Assembly (NCBI GenBank): GCA_015039365.1 | Contig: WION01000033.1 | Location: forward strand, 1 to 64,000 | Direction of reading: 5' to 3' | Length of the DNA: 64,000 nucleotides | Origin: Amanita rubescens | Taxonomy: Eukaryota > Basidiomycota > Agaricomycetes > Agaricales > Amanitaceae | Part shown: piece by piece, positions 55,652-64,000 of the stretch | Layout of the letters: every line of letters begins with the position of its first letter | Position numbering within the stretch: position 1 is the first letter of the stretch | Program-made: the position numbers and the translations under genes | The notes under the pieces: generated by a model | What the model was told of the DNA's origin: nothing | Databases searched by the model: none | What the model saw: the letters and a program-made list of their open reading frames with translations, nothing else

Positions 55652-56971
55652 CTAGGGAATATCTTTTTTACACGTCCTTTCAGGTATGTAATATCGAATT
55701 TCCGTCACAGGGTTAGATGCGAATCTAACCCTCTTATTGTCTCTATCATCGACAGGTTTGTCGAAAATAGATTCTTTAGGTAATTTTATGTGAGGAAAGT
55801 CTTTATACCGTCCGGGAAGCCTTCCAGTTTCCTGCCATATTCCCATGTCATTACTATATTCGTCAACAACCCTTTTTACTTCGGTTCCCTCTTGATTTGA
55901 AGGAAACACTCCAGCCGCTCTGCTTTGGGCTCGAGTTTTAGATACGATATATCCCCAACTTGCAATGTTGGGGGCGCATCTACTCCAGGTAGGTGTTGTT
56001 GACTTTCGCCATCCTTTTTGTTCTGTATTACGTTTTAGTTGGGTCTTATATACGTTAAAAGGTGTATTTACCTTTCCTTTTTTGTATATTTGAGTGATCT
56101 CCTCCGGAAGAGGAATTCTGCCCCTTTCGTCAGATGCGATGCCAAGGAAATGTTGGCGGTACGCATCCGAATCCAAAGCATTAGGGATATTCGTCTTATT
56201 TTTCCATTGACGATTACCCTTATGCCAGTCGTTTTTGGTGACTGGCCTGAATTGGACATGGGCATTGTTTGGTGGTCCATAGGACCACTCTTCCGGTTTA
56301 GCGTTGTGGATCCAAGGCGATCCACGATCTTTGTTATATCGCCAACCTTCGTTGACGATAGTAGGTCGTCCTTGTGGACGAGAGACTGGCCCAACAGCCT
56401 TCGCGGCCTTGGCGTATGAGACTAGATTATCTTTATTAGATAAAGATGCATACCTAGTATTTTTAGAAGACTGACCTGTTGGGCTCCGCATTGATTTGGG
56501 AGCCGTCGGGACTCCTTTATAGTCGAAGACGACTTTTTGTACACAGCGGTGTACATGATGTATCGCATCGGGATGCGAACAGTGGCAGCCCTTTGCTGCA
56601 TGAGGCATATATGGGCGCGAGCCCATGGGAACAGGATACTTTTTATAATTCCTATTTAGCCTCACAGCTTGAGGCGCAGAAGTCGGAACAGGAAAACGTA
56701 ATGAAGGTACCATTTCTGGTACCTGTGCCTTTGCAGGCGGCGGCGAATTCTTTGGTAAGGCCCTAACGGGGGCCTGGAGATGCCGGGCGCCAGAGTTCGG
56801 CAAAGCGTTGCCAAAGGTGTTCTGGCGGGGGCTCCCGCGTGAAAAAGTCGGTGTGCCAGGGGCAACACCAGTGCGGGACAACAACGAAAAGGAATTTTCG
56901 AACGACATTTTTATATAAAATGAAAAAATGAATTTAAAAATTTTGCTGAAATCAGGAGGTTTAATCATCAC
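55652..56971 (-). CDS. Extra ORF between copia 5' LTR and gag, 418-439 aa
   Basis: The frame lies inside the element, 190 bp before gag-pol and in the same direction. The start may be at 56971 or, more likely, at the ATG at 56908 (MSFENSFSLLSRTG), which avoids a hydrophobic N-terminal run. The protein is basic and Pro/Ser/Asn-rich. A Cys/His cluster C-H-C-S-H-x4-H-H-x-H-x-C (residues 129-143) could bind metal. Later segments are RPTIVNEGWRYNKDRGSPW, WSYGPPNNAHVQF and GIWQETGRLPGRYKDFP. The C-terminus KRVRFASNPVTEIRYYIP holds a KRVRF sequence matching the RVxF protein-phosphatase-1 docking consensus. I recognise no family. It may be an accessory nucleic-acid-binding protein or a separately expressed gag-like protein. 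Confidence 0.8.
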   Translation of the reverse strand: MMIKPPDFSKIFKFIFSFYIKMSFENSFSLLSRTGVAPGTPTFSRGSPRQNTFGNALPNSGARHLQAPVRALPKNSPPPAKAQVPEMVPSLRFPVPTSAPQAVRLNRNYKKYPVPMGSRPYMPHAAKGCHCSHPDAIHHVHRCVQKVVFDYKGVPTAPKSMRSPTGQSSKNTRYASLSNKDNLVSYAKAAKAVGPVSRPQGRPTIVNEGWRYNKDRGSPWIHNAKPEEWSYGPPNNAHVQFRPVTKNDWHKGNRQWKNKTNIPNALDSDAYRQHFLGIASDERGRIPLPEEITQIYKKGKVNTPFNVYKTQLKRNTEQKGWRKSTTPTWSRCAPNIASWGYIVSKTRAQSRAAGVFPSNQEGTEVKRVVDEYSNDMGIWQETGRLPGRYKDFPHIKLPKESIFDKPVDDRDNKRVRFASNPVTEIRYYIPERTCKKDIP

Positions 56972-58120
56972 ATAGTTCTTTGGATAAGATCAAAGGAAAG
57001 GAATGGGCGTTCAGAGCCTTCAGCCCTTACTAATCCCAGAAAACAGATAATTTGTACGCAAATTGGATGTTTCGGCACAAGTTTCGCACATCATTGTTTC
57101 TTCTTGTCATGCATGTTGAATTTGGTACTAATCGTTATGAAAGGTGTTATATTAACCAAGATCTATGTCACATTGGTATCCACTTCGATGTTTTTAGCAT
57201 CTAATAACGCAGTATTACATTTGCGTGGGATATGATCCAATGTAGGTAAGAATAGCCAACCTAAGCTTCTGACAATAGATTAAAGACTCGGGGATCGGCC
57301 CTTGTCCCTTCTTAAACGATCAAATGATAACCGTTTAATCTCTGGAATAACCATGACGATAACGACTGCATTCCCAAATGCATGAGATAAGTCCATCACT
57401 TAGATGGTCTATGGGGTCTCAATCCCCCACTAGACGTGTGTGTACAAGTATTAAGAATTAATCTAGACACCGCTGGGTTACAGCTGAGTGTATTCCTAAT
57501 CTAGAGAAGTCCCTAAGGGCGCATTCTCGATAGGCAGAGTGTACGGTCCACAATGTGACCTCATCTCACCCCTTATACTAGAATCTATTATTTACTTGTA
57601 CATATATTAGGTATTTTACAGGATCGAAAATCCTGATGATGGTATAGCGTGGTTCAATACGTCCAATCACATCACACTGCCCAAGCGGAATACAGTGTGG
57701 GACGTTACCCTTTTATACGGTAGGTAATAACCGGTGAAGTTCACACTTCACAAGTGAGCCAATTTCTATTGACGCAGTAATGGTCCACTGCGAGATTTTT
57801 AAGGCGATCTAGGCCAGTTTTTAACGTCATCCAAGACTGTCCCTTGTACAGGGATACTCGTAATTTAGACCGCTGAGTAATAACGGGGTCCCCTTAGCCC
57901 TGGGTCCGGGCGTTATACAATCCAGGTAAGCGGATGACTCTGAGTCTATCCCTCACTTCCCAGAAGGGTTAGCCAAGTGCGGTGACTAATCTAACAAGAA
58001 AATGAAAACCACACTGGGCGCCTCGCCCAGTTACCTTTGTTTTACCTTTTCTCTCCGTCAATGACTTGAGAGTGTGCGTCGCTTGGCTTCACAACCAATA
58101 GCGCCAAAGGCGTCTGGTTT
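56972..58120 (-). other. Copia leader, about 1.15 kb without ORF
   Basis: Untranslated region between the primer site and the extra ORF. No long frame on either strand and no obvious tandem repeat. It probably carries packaging and dimerisation signals. Its length is unusual for copia elements. Confidence 0.6.
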
Positions 58121-58134
58121 CGGGGCCCATAACC
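58121..58134 (-). other. Copia primer binding site, half-tRNA type
   Basis: Minus strand GGTTATGGGCCCCG, immediately after the LTR end TTCAACA. Complementary to the anticodon arm of initiator Met tRNA, as in Drosophila copia, which primes with a cleaved 5' half of that tRNA. Confidence 0.8.
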
Positions 58135-58839
58135 TGTTGAAACTAGGGGTAACAAATCCCTAGCGAGCAGCGCAGTCTAGTACATAGAATGTACTACTTA
58201 CCGAGTGTGGTGTGGAGTTGTTAAGAGCTTACTGGAGCTGGGGCTCAACAGTAGACAGTAGAGAGGATAATAGGATAAGGATTGACGCTACTAGAGTACA
58301 GTTTATATACTACTAAACTACAAATAAGTACAAAGAGTCTTATCAGTATGAGTCACAGGTATTTGACTCATAAGGCGTCATTCCACAGCAATGCACAGCT
58401 ATTGTACAGCAATGCATAGCTTTGCGCAGCACTTGACTCATCAATTATATTGACTGACTCATCACATTATCAATCTTCAATGTGATAGGTCGATAACCAT
58501 AACGTATATATGTCTTCTATTCTCATGTCAACATATATTCACATCATCAATAGTTCCACTATTATGATTGGATGATCTTATGAGAATATCGCTAGGATAT
58601 TCTCATGTCAGAATATGTTCTCATCATCAATCATCCACTATTATGATTGGTAGATGAGTATGAGAATATGTCGAATATATTCTCATGTCAATATATTATC
58701 TCACACTCAATCATCCACTATTATGATTGGTTGAGAGACGAGTAAGTAACTGAGCGTTATTACATTAGTTAGTGTAAACTAATGATATCACTTATATTTA
58801 CTATATACTGTATGTATATTGTATATTATAAGTTCAACA
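58135..58839 (-). repeat. Copia LTR (5' LTR on the minus strand)
   Basis: 705 bp, identical by eye to 48769-49473. It contains the promoter of the element; the transcription start was not determined. Confidence 0.93.
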
Positions 58840-58844
58840 CTGGG

Positions 58845-60595
58845 CGTGCACCAAAGTGGTTCTTCGGTATAATGTTGTGTGTTTCGCATCTGTTGGTAAT
58901 TTCGTTAGCCACGCAGGCATTGAGTAGGCGAGCAAACCCGTTCGAGAGGGAAATTGGTCTCCACGCGTTGGGGGATTCATAGTTTGGTCGGCTCGGCTTT
59001 TTGAGGATGACTGTCATGGTTTGCGCCCACGAGTCTGGGTAGTAGTCAAGGTCGAAGGTTGCCCGGAAGAGCGGTCCTAGGTACGGGATTAGCATCTTCT
59101 GGGTTTCTTTGATGACGCAGTTTGGTGCAGTGTCTGGGGCTGTCGCTTTATACGGGGCCATTTTGTCGATGGCTCTTTTGATCTGCTTGTTGGATATTGG
59201 TCTGAATTCCCACTTTGGTTTGGGGTACTCGGGGCCATCGGGCGCCTCGTCCTGTGGAGGCTTTTCCGGAAATAGCGCTTCGTAGAATATGCGGCTCTTC
59301 AGGTCATTGGTTGTTGCAACGATCTCTTCATCACTTCCTCGCAGCCTTGCTTTGAGGTTGGGGACCCTTGCCCGGCCCGCGTCGGTTGGCTCGTTGTTTG
59401 CATACTTAGCTGCCGTCCACACCGTTGTTTCATTTAGGGATTCTAGCCATTCAGTCCAGTGGCCAAGCTTCGCTTCGCGTAAGGCGGTTGTGTATTTACC
59501 GCGTAGGCGTCTGTATTCCTCATGCGCAGGGTGGTTTGGGTTGAAGCGTTGATTGTAGGACTTCCTGCCCTTTTTGGTAAGTACTTTTTTGAGCTTCTTC
59601 AGATCATTGGACCACCATCGCTTCGTGTGGGGGGCGTATTTCGCTTTTGGGACTATTTTTTCTATTGTTTCATGTACGGCTCTATCAAGACTCGTTAGCA
59701 TTTGATCAAACTCATGGATGTTATGGATGGTCTTAGTCTTCGGTATACCGTCCAGTTTAGCCTTTAGCGTCTTCCTGAATTCATCCCAGTCGGTTTCTTT
59801 GAAGTTGAATCGTTGTTGTTCATCATGTAGTGTGACCGAGGTATCAATCTTGGTGATGATTGGGAAGTGGTCCGTATTCACTGGTTGTTTCTCTGGTTCT
59901 GTGTTGCAATAAGTTAGCGCGTCAATTATAGAGCAAGAGATGAAGACGTTATCCGGTCGTGTGAGATTGCGCGTATTTAGCGCCCGCAGTGTTGGGATGT
60001 CTTTGGGGAGAGCCATTTCCATGTCGTAGGTCGTCGTGAGGTCTAGAACTGTTTGGGCGCGTTCTATGTTTGCCGGTGTAAAGAGGTGGTGGTTTCTATT
60101 TTCGTCCCAAAATGGGTGGTGTCGGTTGAAGTCGCCGAGCCAGATCATATGTTCATTGTTTTCCTCGTTGTGGAACTTTTGGATCGTTTGTGATAGAGAT
60201 TGTAGGGCGTCATCGTTGTTTATGTCGTTATAGACATTGAAGATGTTGATTGTACTGGCATCAGTCTGAAGCCGGATCGCGGTGACGTCTCCGGATTTTG
60301 TGGCTAAGTCACTCCATGTGTTTGTGAGAACCGATGTGTTGACGAGCATGATGGATCTGGTTTTCTTTGGATTTTTATAGTGGGTGTCCGGGTAAACAAC
60401 CCGCCACTTCGAGTTTGCCCTGGTGTTATTAAAAGAGTCAATATATGGTTCCTGAATAGCGCAAATATCAAATTTCTTGGCCTTTAAGGATTCCAGGAGG
60501 TCTTCCTGCGCGTTTCGGGATTTGTTTACGTTTTGTTGCCAGATTTTAAGTTGCTTCGCGACTGGTTGGGATGTGCTTGGGGCCGTATAAACCAT
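58845..60595 (-). CDS. LINE ORF2, 5' part: APE-type endonuclease and RT start
   Basis: The start ATG at 60595 overlaps the ORF1 stop by one base (TAATG). The endonuclease has QQNVNKSRNAQED, CAIQEPYID (catalytic Glu), MIWLGDFNRHHPFWDE (Asp/Asn/His) and VNTDHFPII (terminal DH) within about the first 250 residues. A linker with WWSNDLKKLKK follows, then the RT N-terminus (WRPISLSNGFARLLNACV) up to HFGARP, where the copia element interrupts the codon after P. The frame resumes at 48763 with the Gly-His expected for this motif, so the copia insert is the only break. Confidence 0.88.
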
Positions 60596-62403
60596 TAAGA
60601 GGGGACAATATTGGGGCTAGTGGGGCCTTTCAACTGTTGAGCATATTCCCTTGCCCAGGCGCTGAGGGTAGTCTGTATGTTTCCCAAAGTGATTGTCGGA
60701 GGAGGCTCAATGGCCGTCGAGGGTGCTTTAGGATCTATTTGCATATCGGTTGTTGCGTATGTTGGTCGCGCCGTTGATGTTTGAGTCTGAGGGCCCATGG
60801 GCGAAGGTGGGAATAGGTGCTCAATTCCTTCCGCCCAGTTCGGGGAGTCTGGTTCTGTTGTAACGAGCTGAGCGGGGGTTGCAGAAAGGTCCTGAGGTTC
60901 CCAGGTGCGTGTGTCCATCTCGATCGGGAAATACCTGTATCTGGCATCAGGGGTGAATCTACGGTAATGTTCGGTACTTCTCTCGAAGGACGGGCAATCT
61001 CTGTCTGAGGCCGAGTGGCCATCAGCTCGACAATTGACGCAGCGAGGGGTTCCCATGTGCTTGCATTCCATGGTCCTGTGGTTGCCTGAGCATCTGGCGC
61101 AGACAGGCTCACTCACTGGGCATTCGGCGGCTCGGTGGTCACCTTTGACGCTTTGGCAGTTGAAGCATCTAGATGGCTCGATAAGTAGCTTTTCTACCTG
61201 GGATCTTTTGCTTTCAATGATGAGCCCGGTGTCGATAGCCTGGTTGGCTAGCTCCCGTGAGCTGAACCCCATAATGACGTGGGCCGTCTTTTGGCCTAGC
61301 TTTCTGCGTTCCGGGGCTTTGATCCATTTGGCGTGGGCGATCGCACCACTGGGTAGGTGGTTGTTGGATTCCACAGTGTTACGGCTTAGCTGGTCTTCCG
61401 GTGTGAACTGGACCGCAACAAATTTGACGAGGACATGAAAGAGTCTTGCTTGGGCGGTGTTTGCGTCTCCCATGTGTCGGGTGAAGTTTTCCAAGTTGTC
61501 CTTTGTCCGGAGCCAGTCAGCTACGCCCTTTGAGTTGATTTGATAGATAACTGCTCCGCTCTTGGTTATGGATGCCTGCACAAACGCTGCGCCCTTTGGT
61601 ACCTGTATGCCATCCTTGGCCATCAGCTCCAGCGCGAGGTCGCCTTTGGCCACGAGTTCCGTGGGAGAGAGTTTGGCGAGATCTTTCTTGGTGGCCTCGT
61701 TTCTGAACGTGATGATGATTTGTCGCTCTCGGTCGTTACCCCTAGCTATGGCGGAGACGTGTTGTTGAGCCAAGTCTTTGCTGGTAACTGTAGCATAGGA
61801 AGGTTTGCCAGTCGCCGTTGGTCCTTGGGAGTGGTGGGAGCATGGTAGCGCCCGGTTGAGCGTCGTGGACGAGAGCGTTTCTGCGGTGTTGGCTTTGATT
61901 TCGGTAATGCCTTTTTTGGTTTCTTCTATGTCTTTCCTTATTTCCCTCATTTCTCCTTGGCTGTCAGATGCTATTTTCGACACGAGGCTTTCTAGACTTG
62001 CGAGGGATACACGCTGAGACTCCAACTCCTGGAGGACTCGAGGGTCGTCCGTGTGAGCGTCGCCAATAGCTCCAGTTTCTTGCGCGTGTCTGAGCACCTG
62101 ATAGGCGCTACGTATGCCATCTGTCAAGAATTGTGCCGACTTGTTTGGGCCTACGGCAAGCCAGAAGAGCAAATTGATTATGGAGGCGACGTTCGCGGTT
62201 TCGCCATCGCTTAGCTGCCCCTGTTCCTTGAAAAAGGCTCTGGCTTCTTCTATGGATTTAATTTTGGACTCAACTGGGTCTCCCATTATAAGTGCTTTTC
62301 TTGGACGCGGGATCACCCTATCGCCGCCGTCCTTTCCCACCACTGGTGACGTCTCTGGGCTATTTACGGGTTTTCGTTTGCCGAGCTGTGATGTCATGTT
62401 CAT
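60595..62403 (-). CDS. LINE ORF1, gag-like RNA-binding protein with zinc knuckles
   Basis: About 602 aa from the ATG at 62403 (MNMTSQLGKRKPVNSPE). The longer frame to 62559 starts in the target duplication and is not element-encoded. Residues 75-200 are helical and likely coiled coil (LESLVSKIASDSQGEMREIR, KDIEETKKGITEIKANTAET). The central part resembles an RRM-like esterase/gag domain (RQIIITFRNEATKKDLAKLS). Three Cys-rich knuckles lie near 61000-61180: CFNCQSVKGDHRAAEC, CARCSGNHRTMEC and CVNCRADGHSASDRDC. The protein coats element RNA. It ends with TAATG shared with ORF2, suggesting translation of ORF2 by termination-reinitiation. Confidence 0.85.
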   Translation of the reverse strand: MNMTSQLGKRKPVNSPETSPVVGKDGGDRVIPRPRKALIMGDPVESKIKSIEEARAFFKEQGQLSDGETANVASIINLLFWLAVGPNKSAQFLTDGIRSAYQVLRHAQETGAIGDAHTDDPRVLQELESQRVSLASLESLVSKIASDSQGEMREIRKDIEETKKGITEIKANTAETLSSTTLNRALPCSHHSQGPTATGKPSYATVTSKDLAQQHVSAIARGNDRERQIIITFRNEATKKDLAKLSPTELVAKGDLALELMAKDGIQVPKGAAFVQASITKSGAVIYQINSKGVADWLRTKDNLENFTRHMGDANTAQARLFHVLVKFVAVQFTPEDQLSRNTVESNNHLPSGAIAHAKWIKAPERRKLGQKTAHVIMGFSSRELANQAIDTGLIIESKRSQVEKLLIEPSRCFNCQSVKGDHRAAECPVSEPVCARCSGNHRTMECKHMGTPRCVNCRADGHSASDRDCPSFERSTEHYRRFTPDARYRYFPIEMDTRTWEPQDLSATPAQLVTTEPDSPNWAEGIEHLFPPSPMGPQTQTSTARPTYATTDMQIDPKAPSTAIEPPPTITLGNIQTTLSAWAREYAQQLKGPTSPNIVPS

Positions 62404-62565
62404 CGGTAGAGTTGTGTGTGTGTTTGGGATAGAGTAAGAAGTATAAAAGCTACAGCTACGATCGTCTACGGTGCTACTAACCCGTCCGTCCACCGAAAAA
62501 TTCGGGGTCCTGGTTGGGGTGCCACGTGGTAAAGGATCAAGAGAGCTCCTCCAGACCATTACTTT

Positions 62566-62642
62566 CAGTTCTGACCCGGCTTTTTCACCATCTTTATGAG
62601 GCGACTTGGGAACCGTGATGAAGAAGTAGCGAGAGTCGAACC
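62566..62642 (-). repeat. End of duplication copy B beyond the LINE
   Basis: CAGTTCTGACCCGGCTTTTTCACCATCTTTATGAGGCGACTTGGG... matches 43880-43905 and 44165-44228 of copy A. It proves that the LINE split this copy, because the left half ends at 45981 with the matching flank. Confidence 0.6.
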
Positions 62643-63284
62643 AGCAGGGTTAGAGGACAACAGAGACGATCCGCGCTTGGAATGTTCCGAGATGGAAGAA
62701 GGAACGCGATGCCAAAACAAAGGGTAGCCTCTCCACGCCAACTCTTGAGCAAGAGCAGTGCAATTCGGCTTCGAGGCGTGAGATCGATCGTACCGGGAGG
62801 TAAACCTTTCTTGGGTCTCGTCAAGTCCCAGTACCATTTCGGCTAATACGTGGCGGGCGCTTTCGGCTCCTCCTGCTCCTTCCGCTTTGTCCTTTTCCTG
62901 GCTCAAATCGAGTAGAGAGAACCACGGTTCTTGAACAATGACCGATTCTGGATCCTTCCTAACCTCGTCCCATCACGCAAACCGCAGGTCTGGATCCAGG
63001 CTTTTAGATCCAGACGATAACACCATCGGTAGGTCATTATCGTCAGATGTCATTTCCAACGGCACCTTTGCATGGCGCGGGCCAAGAATCCGATTCGTCT
63101 TCTTACCGCGAGCGGTTACGCAGTTTGCCCACGTTTCCTTTGTCGTCGAAGTACTAATTCTAGCCTTCTTTGCTCGAGAATTCGAGTGGACAGCCGTTGA
63201 GTGTTGGGTCCGAATGCGGCATAAGGTGTCCTGTTCCAATTTGACGTTGGGATGTCCATGGGTGAGTTGGCGGAAGTTTCCCAA
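62643..63284 (-). pseudogene. Unknown protein-coding remnant with an in-frame TGA
   Basis: A minus frame starting upstream of 63284 reads RIRTQHSTAVHSNSRAKKAR, NCVTARGKKTNRILGPRHAK and DDNDLPMVLSSGSKSLDPDL. It meets TGA at about 62971 and continues in the same frame with DEVRKDPESVIVQEPWFSLL, EKDKAEGAGGAESARHVLAE and ELAWRGYPLFWHRVPS. The same frame on both sides of the stop suggests one gene with a nonsense change, or an unrecognised intron. No family was recognised. It may be the 5' part of the gene duplicated in copies A and B. Confidence 0.4.
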
Positions 63285-63794
63285 GTTCTATTCATCGTTT
63301 TCGTTTTCGTTGCCATCCCAATTCATCTCGGAATGATAATTCACCCGAAGAGAAGAATCCTCCATGTCCATCCTGACCCTCGTCAGCTTTTCCACCGTTT
63401 CCGTATCTTCTCGTTCCCTCACCTGCTCCTTGCACGCGCGATAAGATCAACGATAGCATCAACCGCTTCGACCAGGCTTTCCACTTGTACCAGCAAGGGA
63501 GTATTCATTTTTGACGCGGGCGTGATTGAAAGGTTGTGGCCCAAAGCGTGATGATGGAAAAGGGCTAGGTGCGCAAAGCTGGAGAAAGCGTTGAACGTGA
63601 ACAGTCCGGACTCCGTTGCACCGTGCGGGACGAGATCCTGTCGACGTTGAGACGCGAGTGGTAGACGAGTACGGCGTTGCCAGTGAGCAGGCGTTCAATT
63701 TTCGGGTGACGAGCGAGGGAGTGAGGTTGGTGAGGTGCGATCTATTACAATTGTCTACAATGAACGTAGTCGGTGCTGACTAAGCTTTACAAAG
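63285..63794. other. Short coding-like remnants and probable promoter region
   Basis: On the minus strand, MNTPLLVQVESLVEAVDAIV (from about 63508) and KEQVREREDTETVEKLTRVR with a stop near 63292 are both coding-like. They lie in different frames and need a one-base shift to join, so they may be parts of the decayed gene next door. The last 150 bp are the likely promoter of the plus-strand gene at 63795. Confidence 0.35.
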
Positions 63795-64000
63795 ATGAGC
63801 TCACAACCTTTCCAGACGCTGTACGGCGCTCTTTGGAACAAGCCTCTCGATTCAATACTTCTTGATGCTCCTGCCAGTGCCAGCGGATCAGTCCTCAAGT
63901 ACATTTCGCTCTCCGTGCTTGAGGATCTGGGATTAACTTCCATGAACTACGAAGAAGATGTTCTCCTGATTCGCAAGGAATATGATACTGCGCTTGATAC
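63795..64000 (+). CDS. 5' end of a hypothetical gene, runs off the window
   Basis: From the ATG at 63795 the frame is open for 68 codons to the window edge (MSSQPFQTLYGALWNKPLDS, SVLKYISLSVLEDLG, NYEEDVLLIRKEYD). The sequence looks like a real, folded protein with good codon use and no repeat origin. No domain was recognised from this short piece. Confidence 0.6.
   Translation, partial: MSSQPFQTLYGALWNKPLDSILLDAPASASGSVLKYISLSVLEDLGLTSMNYEEDVLLIRKEYDTALD

Larger units (their letters stand above)
48769..58839 (-). mobile_element. Young 10-kb Ty1/copia retrotransposon with an extra ORF
   Basis: Two 705-bp LTRs (48769-49473 and 58135-58839), TGTTGAA...TTCAACA, look identical base for base. They are flanked by the 5-bp duplication CTGGG (48764-48768 and 58840-58844). 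Internal order on the minus strand: primer site, leader of about 1.2 kb, ORF of 439 codons, gag-pol of 1990 codons in the Ty1/copia order (protease, integrase, RT, RNase H), purine tract, 3' LTR. At 10,071 bp it is about twice the usual copia size. Identical LTRs and open frames point to very recent insertion and possible activity. It interrupts LINE ORF2 in the RT domain. Confidence 0.95.
45993..62551 (-). mobile_element. Tad1-like non-LTR retrotransposon (LINE), split by a copia element
   Basis: On the minus strand the order is ORF1 (gag-like), ORF2 (endonuclease, RT, RNase H, CCHC), a 3' UTR and a tail of about 18 A (poly-T at 45993-46010). A target duplication CAGACCATTACTTT occurs at 45982-45995 and 62552-62565. 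Without the 10,071-bp copia insert and its 5-bp duplication, the LINE is about 6.5 kb and appears full length. APE-type endonuclease plus RNase H places it near the fungal Tad1 clade. Both ORFs look intact apart from the insertion. It inserted into copy B of the local duplication. Confidence 0.9.

Noticed and set aside
62404..62559. N-terminal extension of LINE ORF1 from 62559
   Set aside because: The first ATG lies in the target duplication outside the element. The ATG at 62403 is the first credible internal start.

Overview
The window looks like nuclear DNA of an agaricomycete (mushroom-forming) fungus. The evidence is short GT-AG introns (about 45-75 nt), a Tad1-like LINE carrying an RNase H domain, Ty3 and Ty1/copia elements, hAT transposons with 8-bp target duplications, a Tc1/IS630-like DDE transposase of the type abundant in basidiomycetes, and a P-loop GTPase of the family expanded in Agaricomycetes. 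All family names come from motif recognition; no search was run.

Layout. 0.8-5.8 kb: a decayed Ty3-type retrotransposon cut by a 1.45-kb non-autonomous hAT element. 6.2-8.5 kb: a transposase-like tail (minus) and a low-complexity gene (plus). 8.5-13.0 kb: an apparently complete hAT transposon with a multi-exon transposase. 13.4-15.6 kb: a Tc1/IS630-like transposase gene split by a second small hAT element. 15.9-22.8 kb: repeats only (a 177-bp satellite, GC-rich hairpins, large inverted repeats, and tandem TCCGCC hairpins). 22.9-23.9 kb: a two-exon gene of unknown function. 25-28.9 kb: a foldback element and a non-autonomous LTR element. 29-36.2 kb: a decayed class II DAHP synthase and several minisatellites.

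The most striking locus is 36.4-41.4 kb on the minus strand. A GTPase gene (G1, G3 and G4 motifs visible) continues into a run of about 47 consecutive candidate exons of exactly 3 nt. Each lies between an AG acceptor and a GT donor, and introns are mostly 46-71 nt. Twenty-nine of these units form a 65-bp tandem array whose 62-nt introns are nearly identical while the 3-nt exons vary; sixteen more lie in a diverged part where introns no longer resemble each other but the AG-3 nt-GT spacing is kept; two lie downstream. With one 4-nt and one 12-nt exon, the reading frame closes from start to stop as 60 exons and about 407 residues. Each microexon would then be one whole codon.

42-64 kb: a roughly 2-kb tandem duplication of an unknown gene segment. 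The second copy was invaded by a 6.5-kb LINE whose ORF2 was then invaded by a 10-kb Ty1/copia element. The copia LTRs appear identical, its gag-pol frame is open for 1990 codons, and it has an extra ORF between the 5' LTR and gag. The right edge holds a decayed minus-strand gene and the 5' end of a plus-strand gene that runs off the window.
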